Assembly (NCBI GenBank): GCA_902812495.1
Contig: CADDZR010000005.1
Span: 1 to 64,000, forward strand
Direction of reading: 5' to 3'
Source of the DNA: an archaeon
GTDB taxonomy: Archaea > Thermoproteota > Nitrososphaeria > Nitrososphaerales > Gagatemarchaeaceae
DNA: 64,000 nt
The notes under the pieces were generated by a model. That model was not told the DNA's origin and did no database searches. It saw nothing but the letters and a program-made list of their open reading frames with translations. Positions 7,854 to 15,970 of the stretch are shown here, one piece after another (the first letter of the stretch is position 1; every line of letters begins with the position of its first letter). The position numbers were made by a program, and so were the translations under genes.

Positions 7854-9407
7854 GGCAACGACTTTCACAACCTCGCCCTCCTGCTGTGTCCACCTTGCCT
7901 TTGACCTCGCAACCCAGGCAAACTTCCTCTGGAGCGACTTTGTGTAAAGCTTTGTCCAGTCAAGACCAACAAAGTCGCACCATGCTTTGTAAACACGTGG
8001 ATCTATGTAGTTCTTCAGGGATGTGTTGAGGTTGTATGTCTTTGTTTTCTTCTTCAGCTCTATTTCAAGCTCGAGTTTCTTTACTCTTTCTCCCCTGTCC
8101 TTGCCTGTCGTCTTTAGCTCCTCTAACCTCTTTATCTTCTTTTCAAGGGACTCATCCCAGTTTTTTGGAGGTGTTCTCTGATGGTTGCAAAATATTGCTG
8201 CCTCCAGGTTCGCAAGCTTTGCGTAATGTATCTTCTCAATATCAGAGGCGTTCCTCATGTCCTTATTCCTTAGGAACTCCTGCACAACCCTTGTTGCATG
8301 GTAAGTTCTGAAGACCTTTGCTGTTAGACCTGGAACAATTGAAGATAGGAACCTGTTCACAGAATTTGAGTTTATCCCCTCGAAAACTTCCTCCCCCTCC
8401 TTCTTGTTTGATACGAATTCCCTCAGGTTTTTGAGAAATGCTTCATGCGGGTTCTCAAGCTTCTTGTTCCAGGGTACCGAATCCTTGCCAAGAAAGCTGA
8501 ACTCTACATGGTCCTTTGCTATCTTTATGTGCTCAACCCTTAATGTTGTTGCGCCAACTGTATCTGTCTCGTCCTCGTCCTTCTCATCTCCAACCCTCAT
8601 GCCAAGCGTGTCTATTAGATAGCAAACTGTTGCTATCTTCCTCTCCTTTTCGTCCTTCGAGGATAGCATCTTCATTATCTTCTCTCTGACCTTATCTATC
8701 TGCCTCCCAGCCCTCATTGCATTATCGTACTTCTGCCTGTTTCTTGACTGTTGTATTGGTGTACTCTCGTGAAGCCAAACATACTTTTCCTTATCTGTCA
8801 GCTTGTCTACCCACTTTGCAATCCACATCGAACTGTGATCGTGAACTACAGCCTTCCATCTACCAGGAGGTACTGGGGCATCCTCGCTCAAGTTTAGGAT
8901 TACGTCTTCCTCGCTTATCCTTGGCTTCCATCTTCCCCTTAAGGGATGCTGACCCCTTCCTACAAATATACCTGGGGGTTCAACCATCCAGTTTGCTATC
9001 TCAAGCCTGTTTCCGTCAAGAGTCGCATATCCATACTTCTCTTTTAGCCTCTCCCTCATCTCCTTCCTCTGTGCTGAGAGCTCCTTCTTCTTCTCCTTGC
9101 TCATGTTAAGCTTCTCAAGCTTTTCTCTATCAACCTTTGCAAATACCTCCGTGAAATCTATTTCATCAAAGGAGAGATCGCTGCACCATTCAGGAAGGAC
9201 CTTCCTGAAATCAAGCATGAAGTTTAACCTGAAAACACTGTCGCTGAAGTACTGTGTCTCCCTTTTCTTCGCAAGGTGATACGCCATCTCCTCTGCTAGG
9301 GGAGAGAGCTGAACCCTCTTTCCTCTAACCCTTATCGAGAGTCCTTCCGGAACATACTCAGGTGGAAAACAAACACCGTTGTGGTAGAGTGTCCTCCAGT
9401 ATGGCAT
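7839..9407 (-). CDS. DNA topoisomerase IB (eukaryotic type)
   Basis: Relaxes supercoils through a 3'-phosphotyrosyl intermediate. 522 residues from the chosen ATG (MPYWRTLYHNG), preferred over an upstream ATG at 9551 because a TATA box sits 25-30 nt upstream of it and homology-like sequence begins there. The N-terminal clamp contains GVCFPPEYVPEG. The core holds the active-site Arg/Lys/Arg/His region (for example VFRTYHATRVVQEFL). The catalytic tyrosine lies near the C-terminus in TSLKNYIDPRVYKAWC, the family hallmark. Among archaea this eukaryote-like enzyme is a lineage marker for Thaumarchaeota and relatives. Confidence 0.96.
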   Translation of the reverse strand: MPYWRTLYHNGVCFPPEYVPEGLSIRVRGKRVQLSPLAEEMAYHLAKKRETQYFSDSVFRLNFMLDFRKVLPEWCSDLSFDEIDFTEVFAKVDREKLEKLNMSKEKKKELSAQRKEMRERLKEKYGYATLDGNRLEIANWMVEPPGIFVGRGQHPLRGRWKPRISEEDVILNLSEDAPVPPGRWKAVVHDHSSMWIAKWVDKLTDKEKYVWLHESTPIQQSRNRQKYDNAMRAGRQIDKVREKIMKMLSSKDEKERKIATVCYLIDTLGMRVGDEKDEDETDTVGATTLRVEHIKIAKDHVEFSFLGKDSVPWNKKLENPHEAFLKNLREFVSNKKEGEEVFEGINSNSVNRFLSSIVPGLTAKVFRTYHATRVVQEFLRNKDMRNASDIEKIHYAKLANLEAAIFCNHQRTPPKNWDESLEKKIKRLEELKTTGKDRGERVKKLELEIELKKKTKTYNLNTSLKNYIDPRVYKAWCDFVGLDWTKLYTKSLQRKFAWVARSKARWTQQEGEVVKVVASGSG

Positions 9408-9429
9408 GATCAGATATTTTCCCCTTTGA

Positions 9430-9441
9430 TTTGGGTGTATA
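9430..9441 (-). promoter_or_regulatory. TATA box for topoisomerase IB
   Basis: Minus-strand TTTAATATAC lies about 28 nt upstream of the ATG at 9407, predicting a leaderless transcript. This decided the start of the topoisomerase gene. Motif and spacing only. Confidence 0.5.
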
Positions 9442-9620
9442 TTAAATGAGCTAAAAACTTTGGCACTTTTGTCCAATATATGATACAACGGGAGTCCGAA
9501 GACAAACTGTGTTTTTTCTTCCCAATGCTTGCTTACCAGTTTATTTATCACCTATGGTGAAAGCGTTCTACAGCCTAGGCATGTTAATTAGCTTCAAATA
9601 GGTGCAGCAGCACAATAAAA

Positions 9621-9924
9621 ATGGACTCGATAACATTCTGCGATATATTTGCAAAGGATGCAAAACATGCTTCACCCTTCTACAAACAAGTCTTTGACTG
9701 GAAGATAGAACAGTTTCCTAGCATTGGCTACTGAAGCCTCATAACCACCGAGAAGGATGAGGAGGCATTCCAGTTGTCCTAGGCTCGAGAAATGGAGGAA
9801 TGGGGAATGCAAGTGAAGTCCATAACTGTACCCTGTTGTAGAGATGGTCTTCAGAACATACTCTGAAGACGTAGAAGGAAATGTTGTAGGTCTGGAAGAG
9901 CAAGAAAGTGTAGACTCAGGATAG
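9621..9924 (+). pseudogene. decayed VOC (glyoxalase/bleomycin-resistance) family gene
   Basis: Translation starts MDSITFCDIFAKDAKHASPF, then FYKQVFDWKIEQFPSIGY, the typical VOC-fold opening (region, then FYxxVFGW). An in-frame TGA follows, reading resumes as SLITTEKDEE, continues in a shifted frame as IPVVLGSRNGGMGNASEVHN and again in another as EMVFRTYSEDVEGNVVGLEE before a TAG. The successive blocks follow the order of a VOC protein (GIP...GGMG is common in this family), so at least one nonsense and two frameshift mutations have inactivated it. The stretch to 10062 holds no intact gene; ETVSKNPNTMFKDAP at 10000-10040 may be a further remnant. Confidence 0.7.
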
Positions 9925-10062
9925 GTGGTTTGAAAGTTATCCTAGTTTCTGAACGAAGTCCTTTAAAAGCAAAATTAAAGCTTTAGTGGCCCTTCATTGA
10001 AACAGTTTCTAAGAATCCAAACACTATGTTTAAAGATGCGCCTGTGCTGGAGAAAAAATAGT

Positions 10063-10776
10063 ATGTGGTTTAGACTGAGGCAAGAGCTAGATGGGGGAGG
10101 ATACACTAGCATGATAGTATGCCTTTCAACCTCTGCCCCCCAGTACAGGGAGCTTTACTCTCAAGCAAGGGAGCTTGCATCTTACATGCTTGGAAAGATG
10201 GAATTTTCAATACACAGCATACTTTATTCTTCTGCTCTTGGTCCAGAGGTTATAGTAGATGGGGGTGTTGCCAGACTCCCGCAGTGCGTGTTCCATGCAC
10301 ACAAGGACCCTGACTTTATACTGCTTGCAGGTGACACAAGTCCCGTTGATGAGCAGTTTGAATTTACAAACCTTGTTCTCTCCCACGCAGCAAAGCTTGG
10401 TGTTAGAGAGGTGTACTCGGTCGGAGCAAGGTGGACTGAACAGCCCCTGCCACCAGATGCTGAGCCGGAGGTAAAGGGCTTCGCAAGCGACAACGAGGGA
10501 GTTGAGAGGCTTAAGAAGAACAACGTAAAGATAATTGCAAACGAACCAGCACCCTTCTTTTCGTCTATGATAGTTGGTTTGTCAGCTGATTACGGAATGA
10601 GAGGATACAAGATATCTGTAGACCACGGCGAGCCCAGACCCCATACGAGGTCTGTCTTGAAGATGCTGAGGGTCATTTCTTCAATGATTGGGTTCGAGAT
10701 AGACACAAGAGAGCTAGAGGAGAGGTTGAAGGAAGCTCAAGATTCAGACAGCAAACAGAGTGCTGTTTACAGATGA
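10063..10776 (+). CDS. PAC2-family (proteasome assembly chaperone-like) protein
   Basis: 237 residues from ATG 10063 (MWFRLRQELDGGGYTSMIV); ATG 10111 is the alternative. The central part (DFILLAGDTSPVDEQFEF, then LGVREVYSVGARWTEQPLPP, then GFASDNEGVERLKKNNVKI) matches the PAC2 alpha/beta fold used by eukaryotic proteasome assembly chaperone 2 and numerous archaeal proteins. The C-terminus (SVLKMLRVISSMIGFEIDTRELEE) is also typical. In archaea the precise role is not settled. Its end overlaps by 10 nt the minus-strand metallopeptidase pseudogene. Confidence 0.8.
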   Translation: MWFRLRQELDGGGYTSMIVCLSTSAPQYRELYSQARELASYMLGKMEFSIHSILYSSALGPEVIVDGGVARLPQCVFHAHKDPDFILLAGDTSPVDEQFEFTNLVLSHAAKLGVREVYSVGARWTEQPLPPDAEPEVKGFASDNEGVERLKKNNVKIIANEPAPFFSSMIVGLSADYGMRGYKISVDHGEPRPHTRSVLKMLRVISSMIGFEIDTRELEERLKEAQDSDSKQSAVYR

Positions 10777-11155
10777 AGACCCTTTGAGTATCTCTCCAGC
10801 GCCTTTATCTCTTTAGCAAAACCCCATCTTGAAGCAAGCCTGTTTGCCTCAGCCTCCCTTCTTTTCGATGCACTGGGGAATACGTTTTCATTTAGCCACG
10901 CATGTGCAAACTCATGTGCAATGACGCCTATGATAGCTTCTTCTGGCATTGAGAGAAGGATGCTCTTGTACAGCTTTATCGACTGTTTCCCTGTAGAAGT
11001 ATCGTATTCCGTTAAACCAACTATACCGTCCCTAGATTTACTTTGAAGGATTATCTTCTTGAGGCTTTCTCGCGTACGTTCCTGTTTCTGGACATGACGT
11101 GCTTAATTGCTGAAGAAATCCTCCTGTTTGAGACGAGAAGACTGAATGAATTCAT
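10767..11155 (-). pseudogene. frameshifted HEXXH-type peptidase-like gene
   Basis: The visible 60-residue ORF contains IIGVIAHEFAHAWLNE, an HEXXH zinc site, and REAEANRLASRWGF, which would supply the third zinc ligand (E in EAEAN), as in gluzincin-like SprT/minigluzincin families. Reading upstream, the same frame continues without stop (KKIILQSKSRDGIVGLTEYD, STGKQSIKLYKSILLS), but the expected N-terminus (MNSFSLLVSNRRISSAIKH from ATG 11155) lies in another frame, joined by one base shift near 11069. A single frameshift therefore separates the start from the active site. It could be a real mutation or a sequencing error. Confidence 0.6.
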
Positions 11156-11278
11156 CCGGCGGAGCAATACCAATCGCATAAGCCTCTGCTTTCAGGCAGA
11201 TTTAAACACTTCACGATAACTCAAATAAGTGCTGGGAATCGATTGGTTTATCCATGCCTAGGCACTAAAGAGTGATGG

Positions 11279-12028
11279 ATGGGGGAAGAAGAGAGCCTAG
11301 CACTTGAAGAGAAGCTCAGGAAAGCCATGGGAAAAATGCTTGAAACGGGGTACAAAATAAATTCTCCTGTAAAAATAAAGGTGGACAGAAAGCTGAACAT
11401 AATGGGTTATTCAAAAAAGGAGAAGGACTGCCATTTGATAGTTGTATCCGAGTGGTCCCTAGAATCAGGAATGGTCGAAGGGTTAATTCTCCACGAACTT
11501 GCACATATTTACTTCATGGAGAGGGGCGCTGTCACCCACAGGAGCGAGATACTTGAGAGGATACTTGAAAGGTTTTCAAGGTTAGAGGGTTTAAGGACAA
11601 GAGAAAGAGAGTACCTCATAGAGGCGTACAACCATCTCCAGAACATAATTGTTGATGACATTGTCTTCAGGGTGATAGACGAGAGGATGGTGGATGCTGT
11701 AAGAAGTTTCTTCCAGCAATGGGTTACAGATAAGACAACTGGCGACCCAGTGTCTGATGCAGCAATACTCTGCAGGAATGCATTTGCAATTGCTTCGTTA
11801 AAGAGAAGGAATTTGATAGACGATAACGACTTCGTACTGAAGGTAAACAAGAGGTTTATTGAAAAGCTCGGAGGAAACGCAAAAAGGGAATTTGAATGGA
11901 TAGAGAGATTCTTGGAGAATGCAAAGTCATCCGAGAACGAAGAAGAGTTTGCAGGAATGCTTGAGTCATATTTTGAAAGAATAATAGGTCTTATGAGGAC
12001 TGCACCATGGATAGAGGACCTGAAGTAG
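11279..12028 (+). CDS. HEXXH-motif predicted metalloprotein
   Basis: 249 residues with GLILHELAHIYFMERG around residues 70-85, an HEXXH zinc-binding motif in a helix, consistent with a zinc-dependent peptidase fold. It resembles the archaeal HELAH families still annotated only by DUF numbers. The rest is helical with several short basic segments and no signal peptide, so it is cytosolic. It is followed without a gap by a small exported protein (stop and next ATG adjacent at 12028/12029), suggesting an operon with that gene and perhaps the copper protein. The peptidase activity is inferred from the motif only. Confidence 0.7.
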   Translation: MGEEESLALEEKLRKAMGKMLETGYKINSPVKIKVDRKLNIMGYSKKEKDCHLIVVSEWSLESGMVEGLILHELAHIYFMERGAVTHRSEILERILERFSRLEGLRTREREYLIEAYNHLQNIIVDDIVFRVIDERMVDAVRSFFQQWVTDKTTGDPVSDAAILCRNAFAIASLKRRNLIDDNDFVLKVNKRFIEKLGGNAKREFEWIERFLENAKSSENEEEFAGMLESYFERIIGLMRTAPWIEDLK

Positions 12029-12466
12029 ATGAGGAATGCTATCTCGAGAGGGACACTTGTTGTATTAATAATGATGGTCGGCGCAGCAGCCTTTGGTACT
12101 GTTTTTGGATACCTGCAGTACATTAACAACTCTTTTCCTTCAAAGATAATGGACTTTCAAAAGTTCGCATCGTTGAAGGGCTACAGTTTTAACGGTACAG
12201 TCTTTAGCATCTATATACAGTGGTTTGATAAAGATAAATACATGCCTCTCTATGCTCAATTTATTTCTGACCAGTACGCGTCAAGGGTATATGATGTGGC
12301 GACGCAGCTACATCCAAACGGTACACTGCTACTTCCCTTTCCTGTGGAAGTGAGTTTAAGTTCAATGACAAATGTCGAGCTCCTTATCGCTGTGAAAAAC
12401 ATGACAGATGGAACAGACTTTACAGTTGTTTATTCGATAGGCAACGTGAACAGCAATAGGGCTTAA
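12029..12466 (+). CDS. signal-anchored extracytoplasmic protein of unknown function
   Basis: 145 residues. An N-terminal hydrophobic helix (residues about 9-28, TLVVLIMMVGAAAFGTVFGY) is followed by a polar domain with several N-x-S/T sequons (for example NGT, NMT), typical of archaeal surface proteins. No recognised domain. It starts immediately after the HEXXH gene and ends 31 nt before the cupredoxin gene, so the three may be cotranscribed. Confidence 0.65.
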   Translation: MRNAISRGTLVVLIMMVGAAAFGTVFGYLQYINNSFPSKIMDFQKFASLKGYSFNGTVFSIYIQWFDKDKYMPLYAQFISDQYASRVYDVATQLHPNGTLLLPFPVEVSLSSMTNVELLIAVKNMTDGTDFTVVYSIGNVNSNRA

Positions 12467-12497
12467 GGCTAAAAGTAACAAAGTTTAAGGTCTGGAC

Positions 12498-12953
12498 ATG
12501 AAAAAAATCTTGGTATTATTTTTAGCCTTGGCGCTCTTACCGGCTCTGGCACTCTCCCAGAACCCTCAAACAGTCACAGTAACGATAGTTAACGGAGCGC
12601 GCATCCAGTCAAATGCACCCGGCTTCTTCCCCCAGAACGTCACTGTGGTTATAGGTGTAAACAATACTGTCGTATGGTTTAACAATGACACGACAGTGCA
12701 CACTGTTACTTCAAACAGCAAGTTATTCGACAACACACTTAAGCCTGGAAACAGCACACAGTACACCTTTACAAGTCCTGGAGTATACCCTTACCATTGC
12801 ACTATTCATAACTGGATGGTTGGTTACGTAATAGTAAAACAGGTAACCCAACCAAATAACACCGCTTATCTTGTAGCAGGTGTTGTAATAGCAGCTATAA
12901 TAGTTATTGCTGCTGCCTTCTTTGCTTTAAGAAGAAGGAAGAAGACCGGCTAG
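12498..12953 (+). CDS. membrane-anchored type I (blue) copper protein, plastocyanin-like
   Basis: 151 residues: signal peptide (KKILVLFLALALLPALALSQ, cleavage near residue 20), one cupredoxin domain, a C-terminal membrane helix (about residues 123-142) and a basic RRRKK tail. The copper ligands are visible: His in TTVHTVTS, then Cys, His and Met in YPYHCTIHNWMVG, the canonical C-x(n)-H-x(n)-M loop. It would carry electrons on the outer face of the membrane. Thaumarchaeota encode many such proteins. The C-terminus overlaps the convergent TGS-domain gene by 27 nt. Confidence 0.9.
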   Translation: MKKILVLFLALALLPALALSQNPQTVTVTIVNGARIQSNAPGFFPQNVTVVIGVNNTVVWFNNDTTVHTVTSNSKLFDNTLKPGNSTQYTFTSPGVYPYHCTIHNWMVGYVIVKQVTQPNNTAYLVAGVVIAAIIVIAAAFFALRRRKKTG

Positions 12954-14006
12954 CCTTGTATGAACTTCAACTACATCCATGTCTTTGAGGACGAAATCTC
13001 TTCCAACCCTCTCACCAGAGTACTCCCCATGCCTCCATATCCTTGCATAACCGAATTCTAAAGCAAGCTCCTTGTGTATTTCTCTGGCTAGGTCAAGAGC
13101 CGTCGATCCTTGCTTCATCAGTATTGGCTTCTGCGCGATACCCTCTGTCGGGTCTCTCGTGAAGATTCTCATATAACCGAGTGAGTTTACTATACACTCC
13201 AAAAGCGTATGTCTGTCAGCCGAGTCTATGTACTCTATAGGAAGCTCAGAGCTTGCAGCCTCTTTAAATGCAAGGCATGTCTTGAATGTCTTCTGGAATA
13301 TTGCAGCTTCAAGGTCGTCGAGGCTTGCCTTGTTACCTATGAATACAACAGCATTCTTTATTCCGTAGCTCGATAAAAGCTGCCTCGCATCTCTCTCTAT
13401 CTCCTTCCTCGCAACTATCCTGATGCCGCCAGAGCTCGATGGTTCAAGGGAGACAAAGGATTCCCTGGAGGATAAGTGTATGTTGTTATCCTCGAGCCAC
13501 TCTGCTATCTCCTTTATCGATGCGTTGTCTCCAAGCAGAATTACGCCGTCAGCATTTCTTACTATGGATGAGAGCATTCTCTGCTTCTGCTCGGACATCG
13601 AAACACTGTATGGCACAAGCACAGCCTGGACTGACGTTCCCTCTGAGGTTATTGTCGATACACATGGTCTCTCGAGAACCTCATACTTTGAGAAGAACCT
13701 TCCAAGATACTTGGAGCTGAAATCCGAGAGAATCTCTGGCATGCCTATAACGGCAACCTGAAGTTCTTCCTTCTTGACGGACCACTTTAGCTGTGACGAA
13801 CCTGTCTTCTTTTTCTTTGCCTTCTCTATTTTCTCCTCAAGGGAGGATATCTGTTTCTTTATAGCTACCTCCAGCTTTTCCGTCGATTTGTGCTTCGGAA
13901 AGCTTGAGTAGAACTCCCTAAGTAGCTGCAGTTTCTTCTCCGGGTCTCTTTCAGCTATAGCCTTTGCCCATATAGCCTTCGACTTTTCAGGAAGGTTTGT
14001 CGGCAT
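12927..14006 (-). CDS. TGS-domain protein with degenerate GTPase domain
   Basis: 359 residues. The N-terminus (MPTNLPEKSKAIWAKAIAER, followed by a basic coiled coil to about residue 70) and C-terminal TGS domain (LMKQGSTALDLAREIHKELA to DVVEVHTR) follow the plan of DRG/Obg-like GTPases. The G1 position (LQVAVIGMPEILSDFSSKYL) lacks the GxxxxGK[S/T] P-loop, and no DxxG or NKxD is evident, so GTP hydrolysis is unlikely. A ribosome-associated role is possible, since TGS domains bind RNA or ribosomes. Convergent with the copper protein. Confidence 0.75.
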   Translation of the reverse strand: MPTNLPEKSKAIWAKAIAERDPEKKLQLLREFYSSFPKHKSTEKLEVAIKKQISSLEEKIEKAKKKKTGSSQLKWSVKKEELQVAVIGMPEILSDFSSKYLGRFFSKYEVLERPCVSTITSEGTSVQAVLVPYSVSMSEQKQRMLSSIVRNADGVILLGDNASIKEIAEWLEDNNIHLSSRESFVSLEPSSSGGIRIVARKEIERDARQLLSSYGIKNAVVFIGNKASLDDLEAAIFQKTFKTCLAFKEAASSELPIEYIDSADRHTLLECIVNSLGYMRIFTRDPTEGIAQKPILMKQGSTALDLAREIHKELALEFGYARIWRHGEYSGERVGRDFVLKDMDVVEVHTRLAGLLPSS

Positions 14007-14039
14007 TGCTTTGTTTTTACCTTTCGTTGCTTATATCCT

Positions 14040-14414
14040 TCACGATATCTTGCTTTCTATTTCTTTCTGGAGCTTCCTTATCTCCCTTATCTGAGACATC
14101 AGCCTCCTGACAAAGATAAGGTCACTTATCGCAACGTAGGCCCAAGCAGAAGCAAAGCCTATTAGTATCAGCCCGAAGATTACAAGAGCAGGTTCCGTCA
14201 GGTTAACTTCCTGCACCTTCTGTCCCAGATAGTAAGGAAGGATGAAAAGCTGGAAGATGTAGTTAACAAGTAAGAAAGATGAGACAAGAAGCGTTACCAG
14301 AGACAGGAATCTCAGCCTAAGGCTACCTTTCTCTATGTGCTGGATAAACTCCTCGTGTAGCTCAAGTGCCATGACACCTGGATGCCTCTCCTCCATAAGC
14401 ATTACATCAAGCAA
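14040..14414 (-). CDS. two-helix membrane protein of unknown function
   Basis: 124 residues with two hydrophobic helices (about 36-60 and 75-97) and a charged C-terminal helix (RRLMSQIREIRKLQKEIES) suited to a coiled coil. No known domain. Same strand as, and between, the TGS gene and a small wHTH gene, with short gaps, so the three may form a unit. Function unknown. Confidence 0.6.
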   Translation of the reverse strand: MLDVMLMEERHPGVMALELHEEFIQHIEKGSLRLRFLSLVTLLVSSFLLVNYIFQLFILPYYLGQKVQEVNLTEPALVIFGLILIGFASAWAYVAISDLIFVRRLMSQIREIRKLQKEIESKIS

Positions 14415-14446
14415 GAGGTTTAAAACGGTAACTCACTTTCCGTGAA

Positions 14447-14707
14447 TCATGGCCTGAGCTTTGAGAGTATCTCCTCTATTTCATGCAGGAGCTTCAGGCC
14501 CTCTGGTGTGATTGAATAGCTAAGCCTGCCCTCAGAAACTTCTGATTTAACAAGCCCTTTCGATAGAAGCGGGGATATGTATGCTTCAAGCCTGTCGTAC
14601 GGTATGTTGCAGAGCCTCGAGAGCCTTGTGGGTCCTGTTGGCCCGTCGTGTAGTACTCTGAGTATCTCTGCCCTTATCAGTATGTCTGACCTTTTCTGCA
14701 AACACAT
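14447..14707 (-). CDS. small winged-helix DNA-binding protein
   Basis: 86 residues forming little more than one winged helix: LIRAEILRVLHDGPTGPTRL, CNIPYDRLEAYISPLLSKGL, then a wing (EVSEGRLSYSITPEGLKLL). This is the single-domain PadR/ArsR-like or archaeal wHTH type, with no sensor domain. Divergent from the HerA-like gene, with 90 nt between, so it is placed to regulate that cluster or itself. Confidence 0.7.
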   Translation of the reverse strand: MCLQKRSDILIRAEILRVLHDGPTGPTRLSRLCNIPYDRLEAYISPLLSKGLVKSEVSEGRLSYSITPEGLKLLHEIEEILSKLRP

Positions 14708-14797
14708 GGGTCTATTGTTTACCTTATAATAAAACTCACAATAGGAGAGCTCATCAAGTGCGTCAGGTAAATATCTTGACTATTGTATTTTGGATAC

Positions 14798-15970
14798 ATG
14801 CAGTATTTAATTGGAACTGAAATTTCAGGGAAGCATGTATGTCTTGACGAGACAGACCTAGCTGAATCTGTACTCTTCTGTGGCAAGAATGCATCGCTCG
14901 CAGCATGCTGGCTTGCACTCGAATGCTCCAGAAAAGATAGGAAAATGGTTGTTGTTGACCTCTCAGGTATTGCTACAAATACGATATCAGGATATCTCAG
15001 GACAGTAGATGTTGTCTCTTTCATACCCGACGTCCTGAAAATACCAGAGGGGAGAATAGAATGCGCATCCTGTGTTTCATCACTTCTCTCAAACGTGCTC
15101 TCGCTTCCAAGGAATCAGAGGCTTATACTTCGCTCAGCAATATTACAGATTGCAAGAGAAAACGGATACGTAACACCAAGTTCAATCTTTGATACAGTCG
15201 ACCTCGTCGACGGTTTTAAGGCAACTGAAAAGGAAGAGGTTGAGGGAAAGGTTGCTACCTTTGGCCAGATAGAGATCTTTTCAGGAGAGGCTTCTCTGGA
15301 CAGCATTGTCGAGAGGTCATGCATTGTTTCGTTCTCTTCTTTAAACAATCCGCACCTTGAAGATTTTCTAGCATGTATGCTTACTTCAAGGGTTGCAATG
15401 ATATTACATGAAGTTCCTGATTCTGTTGTATTCATAACGGGAGCCGAGAGGCTGCTCGATTTTTTCAGCCCCGCGAGAGACATTTTCTTTGAGAGATACT
15501 TCCTTTCAGGAATGCACGGCAAGGTGTTGGCTACTTCATGGAAGAACTACCAGCAGCATTCATGGAAAGCATTCGTGGAAATCTCTGATTCTGAACTACC
15601 TCTTGGCTCCCTTTTGTTTGAGATTGGAGGAAGAACTACTTCCTATCCCATCTACGCAATCATACCAGAAAGGAAGGTAACAACGCCCGAGAGATTGATT
15701 GTCGAGAAAGTGCATGAAGGGAATATCGTGCACGAAATACTGAAGGCTGTATCCTCCAGCAGCACTGCAACAAGAGAATCTATAGTCAGCTGGTTATCTG
15801 CTGAATACCCAAGGGAATTGGTTGTTCAGGAGCTGGACAGGCTCGTTTCAGAGAGATTTCTTGTTTTAACAAGGCTTGATGAAAGGGGAAAGTTACTAAC
15901 ACTAAAGCTTACGGAACTGGGAAAGAAAGAGCTCGAGGAGATGGAGGGTAATGGAGAGAATAAGGACTGA
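14798..15970 (+). CDS. HerA/VirB4-like P-loop protein with degenerate nucleotide site and C-terminal winged helix
   Basis: 390 residues from ATG 14798 (MQYLIGTEISGKHV); ATG 14783 is also possible. The order of blocks recalls HerA/FtsK-type ATPases: a strand-loop (SVLFCGKNASLAACWLA) where the P-loop should be, VVVDLSG, a helical block starting RLILRSAILQIAREN, IVSFSSLNNPHLEDFLACML, then VVFITGAERLLDFF where HerA has a DEAH/DEAR-type Walker B. The P-loop lacks GKS/T and the Walker B acidic pair is missing, so catalysis is unlikely. The last 80 residues form a winged helix. Overlaps the RadA-like gene by 20 nt. Confidence 0.6.
   Translation: MQYLIGTEISGKHVCLDETDLAESVLFCGKNASLAACWLALECSRKDRKMVVVDLSGIATNTISGYLRTVDVVSFIPDVLKIPEGRIECASCVSSLLSNVLSLPRNQRLILRSAILQIARENGYVTPSSIFDTVDLVDGFKATEKEEVEGKVATFGQIEIFSGEASLDSIVERSCIVSFSSLNNPHLEDFLACMLTSRVAMILHEVPDSVVFITGAERLLDFFSPARDIFFERYFLSGMHGKVLATSWKNYQQHSWKAFVEISDSELPLGSLLFEIGGRTTSYPIYAIIPERKVTTPERLIVEKVHEGNIVHEILKAVSSSSTATRESIVSWLSAEYPRELVVQELDRLVSERFLVLTRLDERGKLLTLKLTELGKKELEEMEGNGENKD

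Noticed and set aside
7839-9551. Topoisomerase start at 9551
   Set aside because: The extra 48 residues precede a TATA box at 9430-9441 that positions the transcript at ATG 9407.
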